Shown in pieces: positions 43,697 to 55,300 of a DNA stretch of 64,000 bases. The stretch comes from Sulfitobacter faviae (GTDB taxonomy: Bacteria; Pseudomonadota; Alphaproteobacteria; Rhodobacterales; Rhodobacteraceae), in NCBI RefSeq assembly GCF_029870955.1, contig NZ_PGFQ01000001.1:2356001-2420000 (forward strand), written 5' to 3'. Made by a program: the position numbers and the translations under genes. Numbering within the stretch: position 1 is the stretch's first letter; the number at the start of each line of letters is the position of its first letter. The notes beneath the pieces were generated by a model. The model made no database searches. It was not told the DNA's origin and saw nothing but the letters and a program-made list of their open reading frames with translations.

Positions 43697-44715
43697 GTGG
43701 CGTAGGTCACGATCCGGCGGTTCTGGACAAGCTTTGCCCGATGCATCTGCTGCTCTCGGCCAGCGGCAGGATCCGCCACGCTGGGCCCACGATCCAGAAG
43801 TTGCGCCCGCAGGCGCCGCTGGCAGGGCGGCGGTTTCTGGATACGGTCACCGTCAAACGGCCCCGTGGCATAGCGGGAATGGAAGACCTGCGCCGGGCCG
43901 CCGGGGTCAAATTGCACCTCGCTTTTCGTGACGCCCCCCGGACCGAGTTGAAGGGCCTGCTGGTGCCGTTGGGGATCGGCGTTTGATCGTGAACCTCTCT
44001 TTCGGGATTTCGATTTTCGACGGGGTGCAGGACTATGCGCTGACCAATGCGGATTTCGCCGCCACCGATCTGGCGATCGAGATGTTGTACCTGATGGAGG
44101 CGAAATCAGCAGCGATGGAAGCCTCGCGCCGTTTGAACCTGCGTCTGCAAGAGGCGCGGATCGCGGCGGAGGAACAGGCCTTTACCGATACGCTGACGGG
44201 GCTGAAAAACCGGCGCGCGCTCAACGCGGTGCTGGAGCGGTTGATCTCTGCCGGTGAGGGGTTTGCCGTGATGCATGTCGATCTCGACTACTTCAAAGCG
44301 GTGAACGACCGTTTGGGCCATGCGGCGGGCGATCATGTGCTGCAAGTCGTCGCCCGGATCATGCAGCAAGAGACGCGCAGCTCTGACATGGTGGTGCGTT
44401 TGGGCGGGATGAGTTCACCGTGGTTCTGCCCGATGTGCGCAGCGAGGGCATCCTGCGCGGGATCGGCCAGCGGATCATCGACCGGCTCGAAGAGCCCATT
44501 CATTTCAATGGGGAGGTCTGCAAAGTCTCCGCCAGCATCGGCACGGTCTGGGTTCAGCGGGGGGACCGGCGATCGCGCGACGTGGTTTTGGCCAATGCCG
44601 ATGCCGCGCTCTATGCCTCGAAACATGCAGGCCGGGCGCGGCATACTTTCTTTGACCCGGCTCTGCGCGCGGGGGCGGGATGGTCGCCGCGCCTGCAGAA
44701 AAGGGCGGCGGCTAA
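43693..44715 (+). CDS. HNOBA/GGDEF diguanylate cyclase, multiple one-base frame breaks
   Basis: The start MSGVGHDPAVLDKLCPMHLLL opens an HNOBA-like sensor domain. One base added near 43979-43984 joins it to LIVNLSFGISIFDGVQDYAL, then a coiled-coil (EAKSAAMEASRRLN). The GGDEF domain follows (DTLTGLKNRRALNAVLERL). One G added at 44406-44408 restores RLGGDEFTVVLPD. A further base near 44677-44679 would end the protein at 44715, before the next gene. Without it the frame overlaps the glycosyltransferase to 44908. With the restored motif it should make cyclic di-GMP under control of the upstream protein. Confidence 0.75.
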
Positions 44716-44795
44716 TCGCTCGGTGGCAGTCCGGGGCAGGGCGGAAGGGCACGGGGGCAGTGGACCGCGCAGATCGGCTGGCGTATCACAAGGGC

Positions 44796-45851
44796 ATGAA
44801 ATCGCCCCTGCATCTGCTTCGCCGCCTGCGCCAACGCCTGCACAACGCCCGCCGCCGCGCGCGCTTTGCTGCCTCCTTGCAGCATTTGCATGGGCCGAGC
44901 AAACTTGACGTTGCCCCGGGCGAGGTGGTGCTGATCGCCTTGGTGCGCGACGGCAGCTATTACCTCGACGCTTTCTTTCGCCATTACCGCGCGATGGGGG
45001 TGCAGCATTTCGTCTTTATCGACAACGGCTCACGCGATGACACCATCGCCCGGATCAAGGCCCAAAAGGGCACGGTGATTGACCGCTGCACCCTGCCCTT
45101 GGCCGAATACGAAGACCTGATCCGCCAATACCCGGCACAGACCTATGGCAAGGACCGCTGGTGTCTCTATGTCGATATGGACGAGATTTTCGATTTTGAA
45201 GGGCGCAGCCAGATCGGCATCAAGGGGCTGACCGCCTATCTCGACCGGCAGGGCTATACCGCTTTGGCAGCACAGATGCTTGAGATGTTTCCCAAAACCA
45301 GCCTCGCGGCGGCGGCGGGGATGCCCTACAAACAGGCGCTGCAATCCTTCCTTTATTACGACATCAGCGCGGTGCGCAAAATCGATTACCACAGCCCGGA
45401 GATTCCGTTCTCCGCCTTGCTGGCCGACAACGAACTTTCCAATGAGGCGGTGAAATTCGCCTTCGGCGGCGTGCGTGGCAAGGTCTTTGGTGAGAACTGC
45501 TGCCTGACGAAACATCCGCTGATCTTCAATGGGTCCGAGGTCACGCCCGCGCCGCATCCGCATCTCTCTTCGGGGTTGCGGGTGGCGGATATGACGGCGG
45601 TGATCAAACACTACAAATTCGCCAATGACGCCGCCGCGCGGGATGCCGAGACGCTGGGCGCGGGCAACCTGTCTCATGGCGAAGACGCGCGGCGCATGGC
45701 GGTGATCGGGCAGAACCCTGATGTCTCGCTCTTCTCACTGGATGCGCGGCGCTGGAACCGGGTCGAACTTCTCTATCGTGCGGGCTTTCTGGTGCCGTCG
45801 GAGGCCTATAGCGCCCATGTCGCCGCTTGGCGTGAAGAGCATGCCGCATGA
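44796..45851 (+). CDS. Glycosyltransferase of the Glyco_tranf_2_4 type
   Basis: About 351 residues from ATG 44796 (GTG 44760 is an alternative). The N-terminal helix is basic, followed by VLIALVRDGSYYLDAFFRHY and FIDNGSRDDT, then the metal-binding YVDMDEIFDF. A His-rich C-terminal part carries HLSSGLRVADM. The family transfers sugars in surface polysaccharide synthesis. Its stop overlaps the next glycosyltransferase as ATGA. This gene marks the left boundary of a polysaccharide and PKS/NRPS region. Confidence 0.82.
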   Translation: MKSPLHLLRRLRQRLHNARRRARFAASLQHLHGPSKLDVAPGEVVLIALVRDGSYYLDAFFRHYRAMGVQHFVFIDNGSRDDTIARIKAQKGTVIDRCTLPLAEYEDLIRQYPAQTYGKDRWCLYVDMDEIFDFEGRSQIGIKGLTAYLDRQGYTALAAQMLEMFPKTSLAAAAGMPYKQALQSFLYYDISAVRKIDYHSPEIPFSALLADNELSNEAVKFAFGGVRGKVFGENCCLTKHPLIFNGSEVTPAPHPHLSSGLRVADMTAVIKHYKFANDAAARDAETLGAGNLSHGEDARRMAVIGQNPDVSLFSLDARRWNRVELLYRAGFLVPSEAYSAHVAAWREEHAA

Positions 45852-46780
45852 GCATCGGTGCCGTCGTCATCGGCCGGAATGAGGGCGCGCGGTTGGAGCG
45901 GTCCTTGCAAGGACTGGCGGGGCAGGTGGCGCAGATCGTCTATGTCGATAGCGGCTCGACCGATGGCTCCGTCGCCATGGCGCGGGGGCTGGGGGCCAAG
46001 GTAGTCGAGCTGGACATGCAGCAGCCCTTCACCGCCGCGCGGGCGCGCAATGCGGGCATGGCGGCATTGGGTGAGGGGATCACGCTGGTGCAGTTCCTCG
46101 ACGGGGATTGCATCCTGCGAGACGGTTGGCTGGCGGTGGCGGAGGCCCATCTGAGCGCTCATCCGCAGGTCGCCGTGGTCTGCGGCAGACGGCGTGAGGA
46201 AAACCCCGAAGCCTCTGTCTACAACAGGCTGATCGACCGCGAGTGGGATACGCCCGTGGGCGAGGCGCTTGCCTGTGGCGGTGACGCGCTGATGCGCTTG
46301 GACGCGCTGCGCGCTGTGGGCGGCTACCGGGCCGAGATGATCGCCGGGGAAGAGCCGGAGCTTTGCCAAAGGCTGCGCCGCGCGGGCTGGCAGATATGGC
46401 GGCTCGACGCCGAGATGACATGGCATGACGCGCAGATCACTAAGGTCGGTCAGTGGTGGCGGCGCAGCCTGCGGGCGGGCCATGCCTTTGCCGAAGGGGC
46501 CGCGCTGCATGGCCGCGGGCCGGACCGGCATTGGGTGGCCGAAACGCGCCGCGCGCTGCTCTGGGGGGCGCTTCTGCCCGCCGTGATCCTGCTCTTGGCG
46601 CTGATGCTCCCTTGGGCTGGGCTTGGGCTGGCTCTGCTCTATCCGCTGCAACTGTTGCGGTTGATGCGGCGGGGCGGGGCGGCTTGGGGCTTCTTCACCC
46701 TGCTGGGCAAATTCCCCGAAGCCTTGGGCGTGCTCAAATACCACATGCGCCGCGACGGGCGGATCATCGAATACCGCTGA
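45848..46780 (+). CDS. Family 2 glycosyltransferase, membrane-associated
   Basis: A 310-residue GT-A fold enzyme starting AVVIGRNEGARLERSL, with the DxD-like metal site in FLDGDCIL and the acceptor stretch MIAGEEPELCQRLRRAG. One or two C-terminal membrane segments (VILLLALMLPWAGLGLALLY) anchor it. It resembles sugar transferases of EPS loci. It is coupled to the preceding glycosyltransferase by ATGA and converges with the WecG/TagA gene. Confidence 0.87.
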   Translation: MSIGAVVIGRNEGARLERSLQGLAGQVAQIVYVDSGSTDGSVAMARGLGAKVVELDMQQPFTAARARNAGMAALGEGITLVQFLDGDCILRDGWLAVAEAHLSAHPQVAVVCGRRREENPEASVYNRLIDREWDTPVGEALACGGDALMRLDALRAVGGYRAEMIAGEEPELCQRLRRAGWQIWRLDAEMTWHDAQITKVGQWWRRSLRAGHAFAEGAALHGRGPDRHWVAETRRALLWGALLPAVILLLALMLPWAGLGLALLYPLQLLRLMRRGGAAWGFFTLLGKFPEALGVLKYHMRRDGRIIEYR

Positions 46781-46783
46781 GGG

Positions 46784-47530
46784 CTAGCGCGCCCGCCATG
46801 CCGCAAGCGTCAATCGCGGCAGGATCGCGAAACAACGGGCATAGCGCGGCACCAACCGCTGCGGGCTTTGCATAGCCCGCCAGAGCCACTCCAAAGCCAG
46901 CATCCGCATCCATTTCGGCGCGCGGCGCTGCCGCCCGGCGAGGAAGTCCAACCCCGCCCCGATCGAGGCGAAACCCACCCCCGGCGCGATGTCGCGCCCG
47001 CGCGCGGCAAGGATCTCTTGCTTGGGCGCGCCAAGGGCCAGAAAACACAGACGCGCGCCGCTTTGGGCGATCTCCCGCAGGGCGGTATCCGCCTCGGCGC
47101 TTTCGGGGTTAAAGCCCATGGGCGGGGCGGCGATATGGCAAATCTCCAGCCCCCGCAGGCGGGTCCGCAGGGCCGCTGCGGCCCCTTGCAGCGCGTCTTC
47201 GTCGCTGCCGAAAAAGGCGACAGGCAGCGACTGCGCGGCGGCCAATTCGCAAAGCGGCAGGATCAGATCGGAGCCGGGCATCAGCTCGACCGGCTGGTTG
47301 GCGAGTTGCGAGAGCCAGACCACGGGGCGGCCATCGGCCACGATGAAATCCTGCGCGCGATAGGCGGCGGCGAAGCCCGCATCGCGGGGCAATTTAGTCA
47401 GATGGTCGAGGTTGAGCGTGGCAAGGGCGAATCCCTGACCCGTGGCAAAGCGCGCGCGCAGCGCCTGAAACAATGCGCCCCGCGTCGCCACATTGACCTC
47501 CACGGCGGCAGGGCCGGTGCCATACTTCAT
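46784..47530 (-). CDS. WecG/TagA/CpsF-family glycosyltransferase
   Basis: A protein of about 248 residues, ATG 47530, with the family core: TLNLDHLTKL, DFIVADGRPVVWLS, SDLILPLCELAAAQ, AFFGSD and LGAPKQEILAARG. These enzymes move N-acetylmannosamine(-uronate) or similar sugars onto lipid-linked acceptors. The open frame extends to 47620, but the Met at 47530 fits family starts. It faces the two glycosyltransferases and diverges from the polymerase-like gene at 47741. This favours shared regulation of a polysaccharide locus. Confidence 0.87.
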   Translation of the reverse strand: MKYGTGPAAVEVNVATRGALFQALRARFATGQGFALATLNLDHLTKLPRDAGFAAAYRAQDFIVADGRPVVWLSQLANQPVELMPGSDLILPLCELAAAQSLPVAFFGSDEDALQGAAAALRTRLRGLEICHIAAPPMGFNPESAEADTALREIAQSGARLCFLALGAPKQEILAARGRDIAPGVGFASIGAGLDFLAGRQRRAPKWMRMLALEWLWRAMQSPQRLVPRYARCFAILPRLTLAAWRAR

Positions 47531-47740
47531 GCCGCGCCTTCCGCCGTCACGCCGGGGATGGCAGGCGAGGGAACATAAGCTTTGCCCGCTATACCATTGA
47601 TATCCTGTGCCATCTACCAATCACGTCCGCGCCAGAGTGAACCTGCGGCAAAACTAGCGGGATGACAGGGCTGGGGCCAGATGGTATTTTCGCCCGGCCC
47701 CATCCTGCCGCGCCCCGAGGCGGCTTTCGCGAAGGACGTC

Positions 47741-49150
47741 ATGCCAAATCCCGTCGCCTACCTGATGTTGCTGATCTGGCCCTTCGTCTGTCTGGCCCTG
47801 TTTCGCAACCTGCCGCTTCAGCGGGCGCTGATCTGGTCGATCCTTGGCGGCTATCTGTTCCTGCCCCCGCTGGCGGAGTTCAACCTGCCGCTGGTGCCGG
47901 GTCTCGACAAAGTGTCGATCCCGAACCTGAGCGTCTTGCTGATCATCTGGCTGGGCACGCAGGAGAAATTGCACATCTGGCCCGCCTCCCGTCTGGCCGG
48001 GCTTTTGGTGCTGGGGCTGGTTTTTTCGGCGGTGCCCACGGTGCTGACCAATGGCGATCCGATTTTGTTTCAGTCGATCCGCGGCTTTGAGCCGATCCTT
48101 TTCCCCGTCGACACGCTGCCGGGGCTTTCGATCCGGGACATCGGCTCGGTGCTGATTGGGCAGGTGCTGATGCTGGTGCCCTTCCTGCTGGCGCGGCAGT
48201 TCCTTGCGGATGAAAAGGGGCTGCGGGAATTGCTCTTGGCCTTCATGGTTGGCGGGGTGATCTACTCCGTGCCTTCGCTGTTCGAGATACGTTTCTCACC
48301 GCAGCTCAACACATGGATCTACGGGTTCTTCCAGCATTCCTTTGAACAGATGATGCGCAATGGGGGCTTCCGCCCCATCGTGTTCCTGCCCCATGCGCTG
48401 TGGCTGGCGCTGTTTATGTGTATCGCGCTGCTGTCGGCGGTGGCGCTGGCGCGGCAGACCCCGGTGATCGACCGCTGGAAGATGCTCTTGCTGGCGGGCT
48501 ATCTCGCCGTGGTTCTGCTGCTGTGCAAAAGCCTTGCCTCGCTGGCCTATGCGCTGCTTTTGGTGCCGATGGTGCTGCTGACCCCGGCGCGGTGGCAGAT
48601 CCGTCTGGCGGTGGTCTTTGCCATCGTGGCGGTGATCTATCCGATGCTGCGCAATGCCGGTCTGGTGCCGCTCGATGCGATCCTTGCACAGGCCGAGGCG
48701 ATCAGCGCGGACCGGGCGCAATCTCTTGGCTACCGCTTCATGAACGAAGAGCAACTGCTGGCGCGGGCCGCCGAGAAACCGTGGTTCGGCTGGGGCGGAT
48801 GGGGGCGCAACCTGATCCGCGATGCGACGAACGGCAACATCCTGTCGATCCCCGATGGCCGCTGGATCATCGTTTTCGGCACTTTCGGCTGGCTGGGCTA
48901 TTTATGCGAGATGGGCCTTCTGGCGCTGCCGATCATCCTTGTGGGGCTGCACCTCTACCGGAGGGGCGATGCGGGCCTATCCCCATGGCTCGCGCCGCTG
49001 CTTTTGATCCTTGGCATTACCATGATGGACATGTTGCTCAATGCCACGCTGACGCCGCTTACTTGGCTCACGGCTGGGGCGATCCTTGGCCATGCGGAAG
49101 GGTTGGCGGCGGCGCGCAAGGGCGGAACAGGATCGACGCTCCAGCGTTGA
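47741..49150 (+). CDS. O-antigen ligase/polymerase-like membrane protein
   Basis: About 469 residues and ten or more hydrophobic segments. A long periplasmic loop (SADRAQSLGYRFMNEEQLL, then RAAEKPWFGWGGWGRN) is of the kind that carries the catalytic contacts in O-antigen ligases and Wzy-type polymerases. ATG 47741 is selected because GAAGGACG precedes it. The frame is also open from 47681. It may polymerise or attach the glycan made by the surrounding transferases. No direct evidence separates ligase from polymerase. Confidence 0.8.
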   Translation: MPNPVAYLMLLIWPFVCLALFRNLPLQRALIWSILGGYLFLPPLAEFNLPLVPGLDKVSIPNLSVLLIIWLGTQEKLHIWPASRLAGLLVLGLVFSAVPTVLTNGDPILFQSIRGFEPILFPVDTLPGLSIRDIGSVLIGQVLMLVPFLLARQFLADEKGLRELLLAFMVGGVIYSVPSLFEIRFSPQLNTWIYGFFQHSFEQMMRNGGFRPIVFLPHALWLALFMCIALLSAVALARQTPVIDRWKMLLLAGYLAVVLLLCKSLASLAYALLLVPMVLLTPARWQIRLAVVFAIVAVIYPMLRNAGLVPLDAILAQAEAISADRAQSLGYRFMNEEQLLARAAEKPWFGWGGWGRNLIRDATNGNILSIPDGRWIIVFGTFGWLGYLCEMGLLALPIILVGLHLYRRGDAGLSPWLAPLLLILGITMMDMLLNATLTPLTWLTAGAILGHAEGLAAARKGGTGSTLQR

Positions 49151-49342
49151 ACGCAAAGCGGACGGTTTTCTAAACCGCGTCCCATTCACGGCGCTGTGAA
49201 GCGATTTGGGCCGAAAGTGACCCTAGGGCACGTTATCGGCTCATTTTCGCCAGATTTGCCTGTTGTATGCTTCACCCGAAGCTTAAATTGAACCTCAAGG
49301 GTGCCGCACTCTGGCCAAGCGGGCGGTGGGACATGTGTCGCA

Positions 49343-52300
49343 ATGAATAGCACGGACAACACTCTTTCGCGTGGTGACATCGCGATCGTCGGCATGTCGG
49401 TGACGGTGCCCGGCGCCGAAGGGATTGATGCCTATTGGGCGAACCTGCGCGATGGGGTGAGCGCGCTCAAGCGCCGCGAAGCGGCAGAGCTGCGCGCCGC
49501 CGGAGAGAGCGCCGAGCGGATGGCCCGGCCAAACTATGTGCCCGTCACCGCCGATATGCCCGGCTTTGACATGTTCGATGCGGAGTTCTTTGGCTTTTCG
49601 CCAAAAGACGCCGCCATCCTCGACCCGCAGCACCGCAAGTTTCTTGAGATAGCTTGGGAGGCAATGGAGCAAGCGGGGCATATGCCCGAAAGCCTCTCCG
49701 GCCCGGTGGGCGTCTATGCTGGCTGCGGCATGGGAAGCTATTTCTATTTCAACATCTGCTCGAATCCAGACCTCGTCGAGGACGTGGGCATGTTCCTGCT
49801 GCGCCATACCGGCAACGACAAGGATTTCCTCTCGACCCGGGTGAGCCATGTGCTTGACCTCAAAGGCCCGTCGATCAACCTGCAAACCGCCTGTTCGACC
49901 TCGCTGGTGGCGATCCACTACGCGGCTCAAGCGCTGCGCGCGGGTGAGATCGACATGGCGTTGGCTGGCGGGGTGACGATCGAACTGCCGCAGGGGCGCG
50001 GCTATGAATTCAAGGAAAACGAGATCCTTTCGCCCGACGGCGAATGCCATGCTTTCGACCACCGCGCGCAGGGCACCGTCTTTGGCTCCGGCGCAGGCGC
50101 CGTGGCGCTCAGACGGTTGGAGGATGCTGTCGCGGATGGTGACCACATCTGGGCGGTCATCAAAGGCTCGGCGGTCAACAACGACGGCGCGGCCAAGGCG
50201 GGCTATCTGGCACCTTCCGTGGACGGGCAGACAGCGGCCATCGCCCGCGCGCTCGATGATGCGGGCGTGGCGGCGCAGAGCATCGGCATGGTCGAATGCC
50301 ACGGCACCGGCACCTATCTGGGTGACCCGATCGAGGTGGCCGCGCTGACCCAAGCCTACCGCGCCGAGACGCAGGCCGAAGATTTCTGCCGCATCGGATC
50401 GGTCAAGACCAATATCGGCCATCTTGACACCGCGGCAGGCGTGGCGGGGTTGGCCAAGGCGGCGCTGTCGCTGCACCACCAGCAGATCCCGCCCTCGCTG
50501 GGTTATGAGGCGCCGAACCCGGCGATCCCTTTTGAGGGCTCGCCCTTCCGCGTCAATGACCGGCTTTACGACTGGCCCGCGCAAAGCACCCCGCGCCGCG
50601 CCGCGGTCAATGCGCTTGGCGTGGGCGGCACCAATGCGCATATGATCTTGGAAGAGGCACCGGCCCGCGCGGCCTCGGAAGCCTGCGATTTCCCTTTCCA
50701 TGTGCTCTGCCTCTCGGGGCGCAGCAAAGCGGCATTGAACGCCAACAGCGCCGCGCTCGCAGCACATCTGCGCTCCCATCCCGAACAGCCCTTGGCCGAT
50801 GTGGCTTTCACCCTGAAAGAGGGCCGCCGCGGTTTTGACAAACGCCGCGTCTTGGTCGCCGAAAACCATGCGGAAGCCGCGGCCCTGCTGGAGGCGGGCG
50901 ACAGCCGCCGTGTCTTTACCCATGACCACCTCGGCCCCGATCCCGAAGTCGTTTTCATGTTCCCCGGCGGCGGCGCGCAATATGCCGATATGGCCCGCGA
51001 TCTTTACGAGACTGAGCCGGTCTTTGCCGAATGGATGGACCGGGGGCTGGCCCATCTGGCCCCGCAGCTCGACTACGACATTCGCGCGATCTGGCTGCCA
51101 GAGCCTGAGGGCCGCGCGGCAGCCGAGGCAAAGCTGAAACGCCCCTCGGTGCAATTGCCGCTAATCATGATCGTTGAATATGCGTTGGCGCAGCTTTGGC
51201 TGTCTTGGGGCGTGAAACCCGCCGCAATGGTGGGGCATTCCATGGGCGAGAATGTCGCCGCCTGTCTTGCCGGGGTGATGCGTTTTGAAGACTGTATCGA
51301 CCTCGTTCTGCTGCGCGGGCGGTTGTTTGACGAGGTGCCATCGGGCGGGATGATTAGTATCGCCGCGGCGCTAGAGCGGATCACGCCGCTTCTGGGCGAG
51401 GCCCTTGATATCGCCAGCGTGAACGGCCCGGAACTGATCGCGGTTTCCGGCCCCGAAGACGCGCTAAAGGCGCTGCAAGAGCGGCTCGACGCCGCCGGTC
51501 TTGACCATCAGCGCATCGCCATCGACATCGCCGCGCATTCGCGGATGTTGGACCCGATCCTCGACCGATACCGGGCCTTTCTCGCCACGCTTGACTTGCG
51601 CGCGCCGCAGATGCCTTTCTTGTCGAACCGCAGTGGTGAGGTGATCACGGCGCAGATGGCGACGGACCCCGATTATTGGGTCGAACAGCTCCGCCACACG
51701 GTGAATTTCGCCGATTGCATCAATACTCTGAGCAGTGATGCACCGCGGGTTTTCCTTGAGGTCGGGCCGGGCAAGGCGCTTTCCGCCTTGGCGCAGATGC
51801 ACGCTAATGTGGCCCCGGGCAGGTGATGTCTTCGCTGCGCCACCCCGAGCAAGAGATCGCGGATGATGCCTATTTCCTCGGGGTGATCGGGCGGCTCTGG
51901 GCCTGCGGGGTCGAGGCCGATTGGGCGCAGATTTGGGGCGAGGCACGGCGCAACCGCGTGGTGCTGCCGACCTATCAATTCCAACGCGCGCGCTATTTCA
52001 TCGAGCCGGGTGAGGCGGCGGCGCGCCCTGCCGAGCAACCGCTGCAACGGCTGGATGATATCGGCGACTGGGGCGCGCTGCCGCATTGGCAACCGCGCTA
52101 TGCCGAACGGGATTTGGACCTCTCCGGTCCACTGAACTGGCTCGTCTTTTCCGATACGGCGGGGCTGGGGGCCGAGGCCGCGGCACGGTTGCGGGCCGCA
52201 GGGCATCGGGTGGTGGAGGTCACGGCGGGGGATGCCTTTGACCGCGTCAGCGCCGATCATTTCACGCTCGCCGCCGAACAGGGGCGGTCGGGCTATGACC

Positions 52301-55300
52301 AGTTGATCGCAGCGCTTGAGGCCGATGGGCGGAGGCCCGACCGGATCGCGCATTTCTGGCTGACCGATGATCAGGCCGCCCCGCGCCCCGGCTCCAGCCG
52401 GTTTGACCGCAATGTCGAACAGGGGTTTTGGAGCCTGACGTGGCTCGCGCAGTCCTTGGCCGAGGCCGAGAACCCCGCGCCGCTGCACCTCAGCGTCTTC
52501 ACCACCGGTGCCGCGCAGGTCGCGGAGGAGGGGCTGGCCTATCCTGAAAAAGCGCTCATTTCCGGCCCCGTCGGGGTCATGACGCGCGAAGTGCCGGGGC
52601 TGACGGCGGCTCAGATCGACTTGCCCGACGCCGCCCCCGTGGCGCCTTCCGGGTGGTTCGCGAAACCGGTGGCGCCCGCGCCGGTGATTGACCCCGCGGA
52701 CCTGATCGAAGAGCTTTTGGCGACCCCCGCCAACCTCCAAATTGCCCATCGTGCTGGCCGCCGCTATGAGCTGGGCTTCCGCGCCGCCGCGCTGCCCGAG
52801 GCTGATCTGCCGGGCTGGAAGTCACAGGGAAGCTACCTCATCACCGGCGGTTTCGGGGCATCGGCCTGACCCTCGCGGCGGATATTCTTGAGATGCCCGG
52901 CACCCGCGTGATCCTGCTGAGCCGCGCGGCCCTCCCGATGCGCCATGAATGGGACAGCTACCTTGCCAGCCACGGCCCGGCGGATGCCACGGCGCGGCGT
53001 CTGCGGGCTATCCTGCGGCTTGAGGCCAAGGCGGCGCAATCGGGCGGGGCGGTCGAAGTGGCCCGCGCTGATGTCGCCAACCTTGCGCAGATGCGCCGGG
53101 TGATCGACGGCCTGACCGCGCGCCACGGCGGGCTGACGGGGGTGATCCATGCCGCGGGGGTGCTGGACGACGCGCCTCTTTTGGCCAAAACGGATGCGAA
53201 TATCGACGCGGTGCTTGCGCCCAAGGTGCAGGGGCTGCGGGTCTTGGATCAATTGCTGCCCGATGGCGCACTCGACCTCATGGTGCTCTTCTCCTCGACC
53301 TCCACCGCGACCCGCGCGGCGGGGCAGGTGGATTATGTGGCGGCCAATGCCTGGCTCAACGCCTTTGCGCAATCGCGGCGCGCGGCGCAGACCCGCGTGG
53401 TGGCGGTGAACTGGGGCGTTTGGGCCGATGTCGGCATGGCGGCAGAAAGCCTTGGCGGCGGCGGTGCCGTGGCGCTGCCCGCCCGCCCGATCAAGGCGGC
53501 GCTGCTGGAAACCGCCGGGTCGGGTGAGAGCGGCGCGCCCGAATTCACGACCGAGGTTACAGCCTCGCATTGGCTGCTTGACCAACACCGCACCTTGGAT
53601 GGCCGCGCGATCATGCCCGGCACGGGCTATATTGAGCTTTTGGCCGAAGCGGCGGCGGCCCAAGGGCTAGACGGCTTCACCCTGCAAGACCTCTATTTCC
53701 TGCGCCCCTGCCGTTGGCCGATGGGGCGCGGCGTCGGATCAAGATCACCCTGACGCCTGAGGGCGCGGGCTTTGCCGCCGAGTTGCGCAGCGCCTGTGTG
53801 GTCAACGGCAAGCCCGCGTGGCAGTTGCATGTCCAAGCGCGGCTGTCTCCGGCGGGCGACAGTGCCGAACCGCTTGACCTCGCGGCCATCGCCGCCCGTT
53901 GTAGGGATGTGGCCGAGGCCGCCCCCGGGCGCCATCTGCCCGCTGTTCAAGAGGCACATTTGAAGTTCGGCCCGCGCTGGCATGTGTTGCAATGCACCGC
54001 CCTCGGGCAGGGTGAGGGCATCGCCACATTGCACCTGCCCGAGGCAGCACAGGGTGATCTGACCGATGGCTACCTGATGCACCCCGGTCTGATGGATATC
54101 GCCACCGGCTGGGCCATGGCGCTGATCCCCGGCTATGCCGCGCGCCACCTTTGGGTGCCGCTGTCCTATGGGGAAATCACGCTCCACGCCCCGCTGCCTG
54201 CCGAGGTCCGCTCGCATGTCCGTCTGGTCGAGGGCACGGGGGCCGAGGGTTTGGCCCGTTTCGACGTGACGATCACCGATCCGCAGGGCACGGTTCTGGT
54301 CGAGGTTCGTGATTTCGCGATGAAGCGGCTCGAAGCGGCCTTTGCCGAGGTGCCCCGCCCGACGCCCGCGAAGTGACCTTTGAAGATGCTGACAGCAGCG
54401 AGAGCCTCAGCCCCGCCGAAGAGCGTCTGGCCCGTCTGGTGCGCCAAGGCATCCGCGCGCAGGAGGGGCCAGAGGCGCTGCGCCGCGCGCTGGCGCTGGA
54501 GGCGCCGCAGGTCATGGTCTCTTCGCTGCCCTTGCAAGGGCTGATCGCGCAGGCCGATGCGCCGCTGACCGATGCCGCCGCCCAAGGGCAGAGCTTTGAG
54601 CGGCCCGATCTCGACGGCTCCTTCGTTGCCCCGCGCAATGGGATCGAAGAGCGGTTGGCCGAGATCTGGTCGAACCTTTTGGGCGTCAGCCCCGTGGGGG
54701 TCGAGGACAGTTTCTTTGACCTCGGCGGCCATTCCCTGATCGCGGTGCGCCTCTTCGCGGCGGTCAAGCGTGAGTTCAAGGTGGAGTTCCCGATCTCCGT
54801 CCTTTTCGAAGCGCCGACCATCGCCAAATGCGCAGCGCTGATCTCGACGGAGCGGGGGGATCTGGCGCAGGCGGAGGTGGTCGAGACAGAGGCGGCGACC
54901 TCGCAACAGCGCTTTGACTACCTCGTGCCGCTCAACCAGTCCTCGCGAGACGCGACACCGCTGTTCGTGGTCGCAGGGATGTTCGGCAATGTTCTGAACC
55001 TGCGCCACCTTGCCCTGCCGTTTAGCAATGAGCGCCCGGTCTATGGGGTGCAGGCCCGTGGGCTGATCGGGGACGCGGCCCCTCATGAAGAGGTGCAGAC
55101 CGCCGCGGCGGATTACATCGCCGAAATCCGCGCGTTGCAACCCCAAGGGCCTTATTTGCTGGCCGGATACTCCGGCGGTGGGATCACGGCCTATGAGATG
55201 GCGCAGCAGTTGAAGGCGGCGGGGCAGGAGGTGGCCGTTCTTGCGATGCTCGACACGCCGTTGCCCGTGCGCCCGTTGCTCAGCAAGATCGACAAGGTGC

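Noticed and set aside
43693..44908. Treating the GGDEF gene as a true pseudogene
   Set aside because: The breaks are single-base events of the type seen in many essential genes here, and conserved motifs resume after each, so sequence error is the simpler reading.
49156..49185. tRNA-like fragment with an anticodon-like hairpin
   Set aside because: GGTTTTCTAAACC forms a small hairpin, but there is no acceptor stem, D-arm or T-arm. Nothing supports a tRNA gene or attachment site.
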